Assembly: GCA_937901265.1 (NCBI GenBank)
Contig: CALCHA010000443.1
Span: 1-14,806, forward strand
DNA: 14,806 nt
Origin: an uncultured Phycisphaerales bacterium
GTDB taxonomy: Bacteria > Planctomycetota > Phycisphaerae > WQYP01
Direction of reading: 5' to 3'
Part shown: in pieces, positions 6,795-13,222 of the stretch
Numbering within the stretch: position 1 is the first letter of the stretch
How the letters are laid out: the number at the start of each line of letters is the position of its first letter
Position numbers and translations under genes: made by a program
The notes under the pieces: model-generated
Told to the model about the DNA's origin: nothing
What the model saw: the letters and a program-made list of their open reading frames with translations, nothing else
Database searches by the model: none

Positions 6795-8336
6795 ATGTAC
6801 TTTCTCTCCCTCATCGCCGCCCCCCTGCCGCCCGCGTTGGTCATCGCCTACGGGGTGTTCTTTTTTCTGCTGGGCGCGTGCGTCGGCAGTTTTCTGAACG
6901 TGGTGATCTGGAGGCTGCCCAATCGCGGCCGCGAGATCATTTACCAGACCACGCCGGGCAAGCTGACCCTTTCGTGGCCGCCGTCGCACTGTCCCATGTG
7001 CGATGCGTCGATCCTCTGGTATCAGAACATTCCGGTGCTTTCCTGGCTGTTTCTGCGGGCCCGCTGCGCCCATTGCCGCGCGCACATACCGGTGCGTTAT
7101 CCGCTGGTGGAACTCGGCACGGCCTGTGCATTTCTCGGGCTGTTTCTGGCCTATTTCGTCGCCCATTGGCGCGGCGGCTTTACGAATCTCACGCACGACT
7201 GGCCGGCGTATGTGCTGCATCTGGTGATGATCGCCTGCCTGCTGGCGGCCTCCGCGATTGATGCGGACCTGTTCATCATTCCGCTGTCGATTCCCTGGTT
7301 TCTCTTTGTGGTCACGCTGCTGGCGAGCCCGTTCATCGACAACCCGGTGATCCCGCACATCGATCCGGCCGGCGCCTGGGCGCGGGCGACCGTCGGCGGG
7401 GTGGTGGGGGTGCTGCTGGCGAACGTGCTGGTGTGGCTGAAGATCCTGCCCCGGGCGTTTGCGGATATGGAACACGAGCCGGTCGATCCGCCGCTGGCGG
7501 GCGAGGTGGTCGGCGTCCCTGCGGCAGAGGGAGCCGCCCCGGTGGCGTCGCCGCCGGTGGTCGCGGTCGAAGCAATTCCCGTGGGGGAAGGGCCGCTGGC
7601 TCCGCCGCCGAAGCTCACCCGTTTTCACCTGTCGCTGCTGGTCGCGGGGCTGCTGCTGGCGGTGACGGTGGCGGCGTTCCTGATCTTCTCGGCCTTCGTG
7701 GCCACGCTGATTTTCCTGAGCGCGGGGCTGGTGATCTTCCTCATCGGCGTCCTGCCTCGCGATGCGGGGCAGGTGGACGTGACGGACGAGGTGCTGGAGG
7801 AAATCTCCGCCGACTACGTGCGTGCCGAGGTAGCCAAGGAGGGGCTTTTTCTCTTCACGGTGATGGCGTGCGCGGTCGTCGCGTGGTTCCTGCCGCTGCA
7901 TTTTCCGGCGGTGGCGTGGCTATCGCGACTGCTGGGAGTGCTGCTGGGCGGGCTCGTGGGCGGGGCGATGATCTGGTTCACGCGTGTGGGTTTCACGATG
8001 CTGTTCAACAAGGAGGCCATGGGACGCGGGGATGTGGACCTGCTGATGGCCATTGGCGGCATTCTGGGGGCACCGATGGCGATTTTCACCTTCTTTTTCG
8101 CCCCGGTGATTGCGCTTTTGTGGGTGATCGTGATCAAGGTTCTCAAGAAGCCCAACGTTCTGCCGCTGGGACCCTGGTTGTCGGTGGCGGCGATCCTGAC
8201 GTTGCTGGTCGGCGTGCCGATATTGAACACCTATCTGGCGACAATGGGGGTGGAGCCCATCGTGTGGATCCCGCTGGCGCCACCGGGCATCCTTGCAACG
8301 CCCCCCAATCCGGCTACAATTTTTCAAAGAGTTTGA
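6795..8336 (+). CDS. Prepilin peptidase with enlarged catalytic domain
   Basis: This is a membrane-bound type IV prepilin leader peptidase/N-methyltransferase of the PilD/GspO (A24) family. It cleaves and methylates prepilins or pseudopilins for type IV pili or type II secretion. The 513-residue protein has the N-terminal DiS_P_DiS block: GSFLNVVIWRLP (31-42) and two CxxC pairs (C66/C69 and C91/C94) that bind zinc in related enzymes. The first catalytic Asp is in ASAIDADLFIIP (D156, alternatively D158), and the second is D413 in the GxGD-type motif GRGDVDLLMAIGG. The two usually lie about 60-70 residues apart; here the gap is about 255. The extra part holds a Pro/Ala/Val-rich soluble linker (about 222-275) and added membrane segments (about 278-320). 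No clear Shine-Dalgarno precedes the ATG. Substrate pilins are not in the window. Confidence 0.88.
   Translation: MYFLSLIAAPLPPALVIAYGVFFFLLGACVGSFLNVVIWRLPNRGREIIYQTTPGKLTLSWPPSHCPMCDASILWYQNIPVLSWLFLRARCAHCRAHIPVRYPLVELGTACAFLGLFLAYFVAHWRGGFTNLTHDWPAYVLHLVMIACLLAASAIDADLFIIPLSIPWFLFVVTLLASPFIDNPVIPHIDPAGAWARATVGGVVGVLLANVLVWLKILPRAFADMEHEPVDPPLAGEVVGVPAAEGAAPVASPPVVAVEAIPVGEGPLAPPPKLTRFHLSLLVAGLLLAVTVAAFLIFSAFVATLIFLSAGLVIFLIGVLPRDAGQVDVTDEVLEEISADYVRAEVAKEGLFLFTVMACAVVAWFLPLHFPAVAWLSRLLGVLLGGLVGGAMIWFTRVGFTMLFNKEAMGRGDVDLLMAIGGILGAPMAIFTFFFAPVIALLWVIVIKVLKKPNVLPLGPWLSVAAILTLLVGVPILNTYLATMGVEPIVWIPLAPPGILATPPNPATIFQRV
8293..8320 (+). promoter_or_regulatory. Sigma-70-like promoter for the OmpA/Pal lipoprotein gene
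   Basis: TTGCAA (8293-8298) and TACAAT (8315-8320) are separated by 16 bases. They match the -35 consensus at 4/6 and the -10 consensus at 5/6. The site lies in the last codons of the prepilin peptidase gene, so transcription would start near 8327 and leave a leader of about 80 bases before the lipoprotein ATG. This would let the lipoprotein be expressed independently of the upstream genes. Confidence 0.5.
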
Positions 8337-8407
8337 AACGAAGCGGGGCGGGCCCAGCCATGACCGACGGCCGGCCGACGCCCCCTGAATCGCGATAAGG
8401 AGATCCC

Positions 8408-9082
8408 ATGTTCCCCCGACTCATGACCGCTGCCGCTCTTTCGCTTGCGGTCGTTGCAATGTCCACCGGATGCGCCGACAACAAGACCAAGGCCGAGAAG
8501 GCCAGCCTGCTGCAGCAGAACAAGCAGCTGCAGGACCAGATCGAGCAGGAGCGCGCCGCCCGTGCCGCGGCTGAAGCCCGCGCCAACACGCCGCCGATCA
8601 TGGCGCCGCAGGACAACACGCCGCCCGCGGCCAGCGTGCCGGACATGGGCGGCATCCCCGATGCGGCGGCCGCCAATAGCATCGGCAGCGATCTCGGCGG
8701 CGGCCTGCATCGCGGGACCAACGACCGCGGCGAGACCACGCTGACGGTCTCCAGCGATGTACTTTTCGACTCCGGCAAGGCGACCCTCAAGCCCTCCGCC
8801 AAAACCGCCCTCGACAAGGCCGCCGCCATCCTCAAGAAGGAATACGCCAGCCAGCAGCTGCGCATCGAAGGCTACACCGATCCCAACCCGGTGCGCAAGA
8901 GCGGCTGGGATGACAACTGGGACCTGGGCTCGGCCCGCGCCAATGCGGTCCGCAAGTACCTCGCCACCAAGGGCGTGCGCGATATGTACATCGCCAGCTT
9001 CGGTGACACCAAACTCAAGAGCACCAAGAACCTCGCCCTCGATCGGCGCGTGGAAATCGTGGTCGTTCGCAACGCCAAGTAA
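8408..9082 (+). CDS. OmpA/Pal-like peptidoglycan-associated lipoprotein
   Basis: This 224-residue protein is probably lipidated and tethers the outer envelope to peptidoglycan. A short basic start (MFPRLM), a hydrophobic stretch (about 7-18) and a lipobox MSTGC place the lipidated cysteine at C22. Residues about 26-60 (KAEKASLLQQNKQLQDQIEQERAARAAAEARA) look like a coiled coil. A Pro/Ala/Gly-rich linker follows (about 60-105). The C-terminal OmpA domain (about 110-222) shows SSDVLFDSGKATLKPSAK, IEGYTDPNPVRKSGWDDNWDLGSARANAVRKYL and ALDRRVEIVV. The usual GHTD is GYTD here, so one common residue differs. The WDDNWDLGSARA form recalls MotB/OmpA proteins. The ATG follows AAGGAG (8397-8402) by 5 bases. 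It has its own upstream promoter and a terminator after it, so it is likely monocistronic. Confidence 0.9.
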   Translation: MFPRLMTAAALSLAVVAMSTGCADNKTKAEKASLLQQNKQLQDQIEQERAARAAAEARANTPPIMAPQDNTPPAASVPDMGGIPDAAAANSIGSDLGGGLHRGTNDRGETTLTVSSDVLFDSGKATLKPSAKTALDKAAAILKKEYASQQLRIEGYTDPNPVRKSGWDDNWDLGSARANAVRKYLATKGVRDMYIASFGDTKLKSTKNLALDRRVEIVVVRNAK

Positions 9083-9219
9083 GGACCCCGCAAGGGATTC
9101 ATGACGCTCCATTGTTGATATCGCAGGGCGCTTCACACGCGGTCCAACCCCCGCCACCCGCGGGGTCCCATGGGTCCGTTGAGTGAAGCGCCCTGCGTGT
9201 TTTTTTTCAGGATGTACCC
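9083..9219 (+). promoter_or_regulatory. Candidate attenuator leader of hisH
   Basis: The 137 bases between the lipoprotein stop and the hisH GTG contain an intrinsic terminator and an alternative helix. GGACCCCGC (9083-9091) is perfectly complementary to GCGGGGTCC (9160-9168). That pairing cannot nest with the terminator stem (9122-9136/9183-9197) and also competes with the small loop hairpin 9149-9154/9160-9165. A 5-codon ORF with a GGG Shine-Dalgarno-like site (9101-9118, MTLHC) lies in the leader and contains one His codon. Because the T-tract ends 12 bases before the start codon, any transcript of hisH that begins upstream must pass the terminator. It could also simply be the lipoprotein terminator, with hisH read through or started within it. 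Confidence 0.35.
9122..9207 (+). terminator. Strong intrinsic terminator with long loop
   Basis: The arms CGCAGGGCGCTTCAC (9122-9136) and GTGAAGCGCCCTGCG (9183-9197) pair perfectly over 15 bp, followed by TG and eight T (9200-9207). The 46-base loop is unusually long and contains its own hairpin, CCCCGC (9149-9154) with GCGGGG (9160-9165). It should end the lipoprotein transcript. Confidence 0.85.
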
Positions 9220-9840
9220 GTGCTCGCCATTCTCGACTATGGCATGGCCAATCTCCGCAGCGTGCAGAAGGCCTTCGAGGGCCTTGGACACGCCGCGCGG
9301 ATCATCACCACGCCCGAGGAGATCCAGCGCACCGATCACCTCGTGGTGCCCGGCGTCGGGGCCTTTCGCGATGCCGCGGACGTGCTCTTTAAGACCGGCG
9401 CCGCGGACGCCATCCGCGAGCACGTCCACGCCGGCCGCCCGCTGCTGGGGATCTGCCTCGGGCTGCAGTTGCTCTTCGATGTCGGCCACGAAGACGGCAC
9501 ACACGCGGGCCTGGCCATTCTGCCGGGCGAATGCGTGCGATTTGCGGTCGATGCCCCCCCGCACCAGCTCAAGGTTCCCCACATGGGGTGGAACAGCCTT
9601 GCCTGGACGCGGGACGTCCCGCTGTTTCGCGGTCTGCAGCAGGGGGCGTACGTGTACTTCGTGCACTCCTACCATGTGGTGCCCAAAGACCTCGCCATCG
9701 TGGCCGCGACGGCACACTATGGCGAGCCCTTCGTGGCTGCAGTCTGGAAGGACAACGTGACGGCCGTGCAATTTCATCCGGAAAAGAGCCAGGAGGTCGG
9801 CGCGACGATCCTGAAGAATTTCGCGGAGTGGCGCCCGTGA
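9220..9840 (+). CDS. hisH: Imidazole glycerol phosphate synthase, glutaminase subunit HisH
   Basis: HisH hydrolyses glutamine and channels ammonia to HisF, which makes imidazole glycerol phosphate and AICAR in histidine biosynthesis. The 206-residue protein is a class I glutamine amidotransferase. It begins LAILDYGMANLRSVQKAF, has LVVPGVGAF (41-49), the nucleophile Cys79 in GICLGLQLLF, and His186/Glu188 in VQFHPEKS. The HisH-typical PHMGWN segment (120-125) and YVYFVHSYH (145-153) are also present. The start is GTG at 9220, with AGGA (9209-9212) 7 bases upstream, directly after the terminator T-tract. The gene is followed 67 bases later by hisA. HisF, its partner, is not in this window, so the his genes are only partly clustered. 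From about here on, codons favour C at the third position. Confidence 0.95.
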   Translation: MLAILDYGMANLRSVQKAFEGLGHAARIITTPEEIQRTDHLVVPGVGAFRDAADVLFKTGAADAIREHVHAGRPLLGICLGLQLLFDVGHEDGTHAGLAILPGECVRFAVDAPPHQLKVPHMGWNSLAWTRDVPLFRGLQQGAYVYFVHSYHVVPKDLAIVAATAHYGEPFVAAVWKDNVTAVQFHPEKSQEVGATILKNFAEWRP

Positions 9841-9872
9841 ACGCACCACAGGGTTGTGCCCTCGCATGTGAA

Positions 9873-9907
9873 GTTTTAAGTTTTGCGTTTTGCGTTTTGA
9901 GTTTGCC
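9873..9907 (+). repeat. Direct heptamer array ending at the hisA start codon
   Basis: Five tandem 7-base units, GTTTTAA, GTTTTGC, GTTTTGC, GTTTTGA and GTTTGCC, run without a gap to the ATG of hisA at 9908. The unit resembles GTTTCGA/GTTTCAA of the 4627-4702 array. The array is T-rich in a GC-rich genome and occupies the place where a ribosome binding site would sit. Only GAG at 9899-9901 could act as a weak one. Confidence 0.75.
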
Positions 9908-10690
9908 ATGCCGCCAGATTTGATCCCCGCCATCGACCTTCGCAACGGCCAGGTCGTCCGCCTCCGTCGCGGCGACTACAACCAGCAGACGACCTACGAG
10001 GTCGACCCGATCGACACCGCCCGCAAGTTCGAGGATGCGGGCTGCACCTGCCTGCACGTCGTCGATCTCGACGGAGCCAAAGAGGGCCGCCCGGTCAACC
10101 TTGCGATCATTGAGAAGATCATCCAGGCGACGAAGCTCAAGGTGGAGGTGGGCGGGGGCATCCGGACTGAAGAGGCGATGGAGTATGTGCTTGCCATCGG
10201 TGCGCAGCGCATCATCCTGGGCACGCGGGCGCTGGCCGACATGGAGTGGTTTCAGAACATGGTGCACGATGCGCGCTTCCGCGGCCGCCTGGTGCTCGGA
10301 CTGGACGCGCGCGACGGGCTGGTCTCCACCCATGGCTGGACCCACACCGAAGAGGATCTTCCCAAGGCCACCGACATCGCACGCAACGTCGATGGCTGGC
10401 CGCTGGCGGCGATCATTTACACCGACATCGCGCGGGACGGCATGATGATCGGCCCGAACATCAAGGCCACCGCCGTGCTCGCCAAAATCTGCAAGCACGT
10501 GCCGATCGTGCATTCCGGCGGCGTCACGGCGATCGAGGACATCGCGCTGCTCAAGCGACTGCCCATTTCCGGGATCATTGTGGGCAAGGCGATTTACGAG
10601 GGCACGCTCGACGTCGCCGACGCCGTGCGTGTTCTGGCCGCCCCGGATGAGACCGTGGCCAAGCCGGTGGGAGGCCCCGATGGCGGATGA
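9908..10690 (+). CDS. hisA: Phosphoribosylformimino-AICAR ribotide isomerase HisA
   Basis: HisA is the TIM-barrel isomerase that converts ProFAR to PRFAR, the substrate of HisF/HisH. The 260-residue protein starts with LIPAIDLRNGQVVRLRRGDY, where D10 is the catalytic acid/base position. It also has the phosphate-binding VGGGIRTEEA (81-90), the second Asp region LVLGLDARDG (D133), YTDIARDGM (171-179) and VHSGGVTAIED (201-211). It is slightly longer than the usual 240-250 residues because of a 15-residue Pro/Gly-rich end. The ATG at 9908 gives a normal N-terminus; an upstream TTG at 9890 would translate the heptamer array and is unlikely. The last 11 bases overlap the start of the serine acetyltransferase gene. 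Confidence 0.94.
   Translation: MPPDLIPAIDLRNGQVVRLRRGDYNQQTTYEVDPIDTARKFEDAGCTCLHVVDLDGAKEGRPVNLAIIEKIIQATKLKVEVGGGIRTEEAMEYVLAIGAQRIILGTRALADMEWFQNMVHDARFRGRLVLGLDARDGLVSTHGWTHTEEDLPKATDIARNVDGWPLAAIIYTDIARDGMMIGPNIKATAVLAKICKHVPIVHSGGVTAIEDIALLKRLPISGIIVGKAIYEGTLDVADAVRVLAAPDETVAKPVGGPDGG
10669..10674 (+). promoter_or_regulatory. Ribosome binding site for the serine acetyltransferase gene
   Basis: GGGAGG lies inside the end of hisA, 5 bases before ATG at 10680. It decides the start over the longer reading frame opening at 10578 and implies coupling to hisA translation. Confidence 0.75.
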
Positions 10691-11621
10691 TGTCGCCAGC
10701 TTTCAGTCGCTGGTGCAGGCCATCGTCGCCAGCTACAAGTCCGACCCGCGCACCCGCCACGTGGACACCGGCAACCTGCCCAACCGCGACGCCATCATCG
10801 AACTGACGCGGCTGTTGCGCGAGCTGCTCTTTCCCGGCTACTTCGGCAAGCAGAACCTGACCACGCCGACGCTGGAATACCACGTCGGAGAGCTGATCAG
10901 CACGGTGCATGACAAGCTGTACGCCCAGGTGCGCAACGCCATCCGCCACCAGGCCGCACGGCGCGGCGAAGAATGCCCCACCTGCGACACCACCGCCGAG
11001 GCCATCGTGCAGGAATTCCTGGGGACCCTGCCCGCGCTCCGCGCGACGCTCTCGACCGATGTGCAGGCGGCCTTCGAGGGCGACCCCGCCGCGGGCCACA
11101 CCGATGAAATTATTTTTTCCTACCCGGGTCTCTACGCCATCAGCGTCTATCGCCTGGCGCACGAGCTGCACATGGCCCAGGTGCCGCTGATCCCCCGCAT
11201 CATGACCGAACACGCCCACAACCTCACCGGCATCGACATCCATCCCGGTGCCACCATCGGCGACTATTTCTTCATCGACCACGGCACCGGCGTGGTGATC
11301 GGCGAGACCACGCTCATCGGTCGCCGTGTGAAGCTGTATCAGGGCGTGACCCTGGGTGCGCTGTCGACCCGCGGCGGCCAGACCCTGCGTGGGAAGAAAC
11401 GCCACCCCACCCTCGAGGATGAGGTCACCGTCTATCCCGGGGCGAGCATCCTTGGCGGCGAGACGACCATCGGCGAGGGGGCCACGATCACCTCCAACGC
11501 CTTTGTCACGCAGTCCGTCCCGCCCCACACGCGGGTGAGCGTCAAGAACCCCGAGTTGCAATTCAGGAATGGTCCGGCACGGGAGTTCAAGCAGGAACCG
11601 CCGGCGGATTGGCAAATCTAA
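10680..11621 (+). CDS. cysE: Serine O-acetyltransferase
   Basis: This enzyme transfers acetyl from acetyl-CoA to serine, giving O-acetylserine, the carbon acceptor for cysteine synthesis. The 313-residue product has a helical N-terminal half (about 1-170), then a left-handed beta-helix of hexapeptide repeats: TGIDIHPGATIGDYFFIDHGTGVVIGETTLIG (about 183-214) and VYPGASILGGETTIGEGATI (about 251-270). The catalytic dyad expected from the family is D186 and H201. The C-terminal tail NPELQFRNG fits SATs. The long N-terminal domain with a CPTC pair (99-102) is of the EpsC/CysE long type. A shorter start at 10680 is chosen for its GGGAGG site and 11-base overlap with hisA. Nothing nearby is a cysteine synthase, so the link to cysteine synthesis here is from family knowledge only. 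Confidence 0.93.
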   Translation: MADDVASFQSLVQAIVASYKSDPRTRHVDTGNLPNRDAIIELTRLLRELLFPGYFGKQNLTTPTLEYHVGELISTVHDKLYAQVRNAIRHQAARRGEECPTCDTTAEAIVQEFLGTLPALRATLSTDVQAAFEGDPAAGHTDEIIFSYPGLYAISVYRLAHELHMAQVPLIPRIMTEHAHNLTGIDIHPGATIGDYFFIDHGTGVVIGETTLIGRRVKLYQGVTLGALSTRGGQTLRGKKRHPTLEDEVTVYPGASILGGETTIGEGATITSNAFVTQSVPPHTRVSVKNPELQFRNGPAREFKQEPPADWQI

Positions 11622-11718
11622 CCCCCCCGCCGCCAACAGGGGCGTCCGCCACCTCAGCGGGAGCGGCGATGCTCCGGGTCAGATCGATCATTGTAAGTAT
11701 TTCGTTTGGCCTTTTTCA

Positions 11719-11747
11719 TTTACCAACCTTCCCCAATTTGCTACATT
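11719..11747 (+). promoter_or_regulatory. Promoter-like site before the sugar transferase gene
   Basis: TTTACC (11719-11724) and TACATT (11742-11747) are separated by 17 bases. Each matches the consensus at 4/6, and TG at 11739-11740 gives an extended -10 (TGCTACATT). A start near 11754 would lie about 20 bases before the chosen ATG. The rest of the 11622-11718 gap shows only a weak 5-bp hairpin (11660-11675) and no clear terminator for the upstream gene. Confidence 0.4.
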
Positions 11748-11774
11748 ACGCCCGCTGAGATGATGGTGGACGCG

Positions 11775-13199
11775 ATGGTTAAACAATATTCGCAGGTAAC
11801 GCAATTTGTCATGGGCGTGTGCGACCTGACGGTCGTCGCCGCGGCCTGGATCGCCGCCTACTGCATCCGTTTCTCACCGGTTTTTTCCAATAAGGGCATT
11901 CCCTCCTACCGCATTGTCGCCACCAACCTGCTCATCGTGCTGTTGGTGGCGCTGGTGGTCATGGCCGGCACCGGCCTGTACAAGCCGCGCCGCGACAAGA
12001 GCTTTCTGCTCGAATTGGGGCAGATCATCAAGGCCACCGGTATCATCTGGACGCTGACGATCGTCCTGATCTACTACACCATGAATGGCCCCTTCACCCG
12101 CGCCATGCTGGCGTGGTTCCTCCCCCTGCTCATGGCGGGGCTCATTATGGAACGCGGCTCCTACCGCGCCCTGCTCCGTTATCTGCGACGCCGCGGGTGG
12201 AACCTCCGCCACGCCCTCATCGTCGGCACCGGCCGCCTTGGCCAATCCGCCCTCCTCAAGCTCCACGGAAACTCCTGGACCGGCATCCGCGTCGCCGGCT
12301 TTGTCGACACCGTTCACAAGCATGTCGATGGCCCGGGCACGGGGCAGGGGGTCCGCATCGATGTCCGCGGCGTGCCCGTCGTCGGCACCACCGACAACCT
12401 TCTCGAAACCGTCGAGCGGCTTAACGTCGATTGCGTCTTCATCGCCCTGCCCTCCAGCCACGGAGAGGCGCTGCGTGACGTGATCGCGCAGCTTGAGGAA
12501 ACCGCCGTGGATGTGCGCGTCGTGCCCGATCTGTTCCTGTCACGTTTTCCCAGCAACGTCGCCGTCTCTGAACTGGACGGCATGCCGATCCTGACCCTGC
12601 GCGAGGATCCGCTGGCCGGCTGGCCCGGCGTGTACAAGCGGCTCTTCGATATTTTCGGGGCCCTCTTCGGCGTGTTGCTTTTTGGCGTGCCGATGCTGCT
12701 GATCGCGCTGGTCATCAAGCTGCAGGACCGCGGGCCGGTGTTCTATCGCCAGAACCGCATCAGCTACGGGCGGCGCGCGTTCGGGATGATCAAGTTCCGC
12801 ACCATGAGGACCAACGCCGAGGTCGCGGGACCTTCCTTCGCGCTGCGGGATGATCCGCGCTGCACCCGCCTGGGCAAGTGGCTGCGTTCCAGCAGCCTCG
12901 ATGAACTTCCGCAGCTTTTCAACGTGCTCATCGGCGACATGTCGCTGGTCGGCCCGCGCCCGGAGCGGCCGGAAATGCTCGAAAAGATCAAGGAGGAAGT
13001 GCCCGGCTTCCCCCTGCGGCTCAAGGTGCGGGCGGGCCTCACCGGCTGGGCGCAGATCAACGGTTTCCGTGGCCGCACCAGCTTCCGCAAGCGCCTGCAG
13101 TATGACCTTTATTATCTCAACAACTGGTCGCCGCTGCTGGATCTCCGCATCGTGTTCGCCACGATTTACCGCGGCTTCCGCCACCCCAACGCCTACTGA
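11775..13199 (+). CDS. Polyprenyl-phosphate sugar-1-phosphate transferase
   Basis: This 474-residue membrane enzyme belongs to the polyprenol-phosphate sugar-phosphate transferase family (the WbaP/WcaJ-like type that starts exopolysaccharide or O-antigen repeat synthesis). It transfers a hexose-1-phosphate from a nucleotide sugar to the lipid carrier. It has about four N-terminal membrane segments (about 10-32, 47-68, 86-104, 110-128), a Rossmann-like module with IVGTGRLGQSA (149-159), and a C-terminal transferase domain (about 287-470). That domain has a hydrophobic re-entrant helix (293-316), KFRTM (340-344), the catalytic DE dyad D376/E377 in SLDELPQ, GPRPE (393-397) and GLTGWAQINGFRG. In-frame alternatives are TTG 11706, ATG 11760 and ATG 11763. 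I chose 11775 because MVKQYSQ is family-like and the earlier starts overlap the promoter or lie close to its start point. The sugar is unknown. Confidence 0.9.
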   Translation: MVKQYSQVTQFVMGVCDLTVVAAAWIAAYCIRFSPVFSNKGIPSYRIVATNLLIVLLVALVVMAGTGLYKPRRDKSFLLELGQIIKATGIIWTLTIVLIYYTMNGPFTRAMLAWFLPLLMAGLIMERGSYRALLRYLRRRGWNLRHALIVGTGRLGQSALLKLHGNSWTGIRVAGFVDTVHKHVDGPGTGQGVRIDVRGVPVVGTTDNLLETVERLNVDCVFIALPSSHGEALRDVIAQLEETAVDVRVVPDLFLSRFPSNVAVSELDGMPILTLREDPLAGWPGVYKRLFDIFGALFGVLLFGVPMLLIALVIKLQDRGPVFYRQNRISYGRRAFGMIKFRTMRTNAEVAGPSFALRDDPRCTRLGKWLRSSSLDELPQLFNVLIGDMSLVGPRPERPEMLEKIKEEVPGFPLRLKVRAGLTGWAQINGFRGRTSFRKRLQYDLYYLNNWSPLLDLRIVFATIYRGFRHPNAY

Positions 13200-13222
13200 C
13201 ACCGCAGGTTCAAGGATCTTTC

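Noticed and set aside
6384..7901. Antisense frame of 505 codons over the peroxiredoxin and prepilin peptidase genes
   Set aside because: Arg/His/Gln-rich low-complexity product opposite two convincing genes. A composition artefact of high GC3.
9083..9219. T-box or His-codon-rich leader peptide
   Set aside because: No T-box core, and the only short ORF has a single His codon, so classical his attenuation is not supported. The structural alternative is kept as a tentative finding.
9890..9907. Upstream TTG start for hisA
   Set aside because: It would translate the heptamer array and add six residues not typical of HisA; the ATG at 9908 gives the canonical start.
11622..11759. Riboswitch before the sugar transferase gene
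   Set aside because: I looked for a GEMM-like (c-di-GMP) or other known aptamer core and found none. Only a 5-bp hairpin (11660-11675) is visible.
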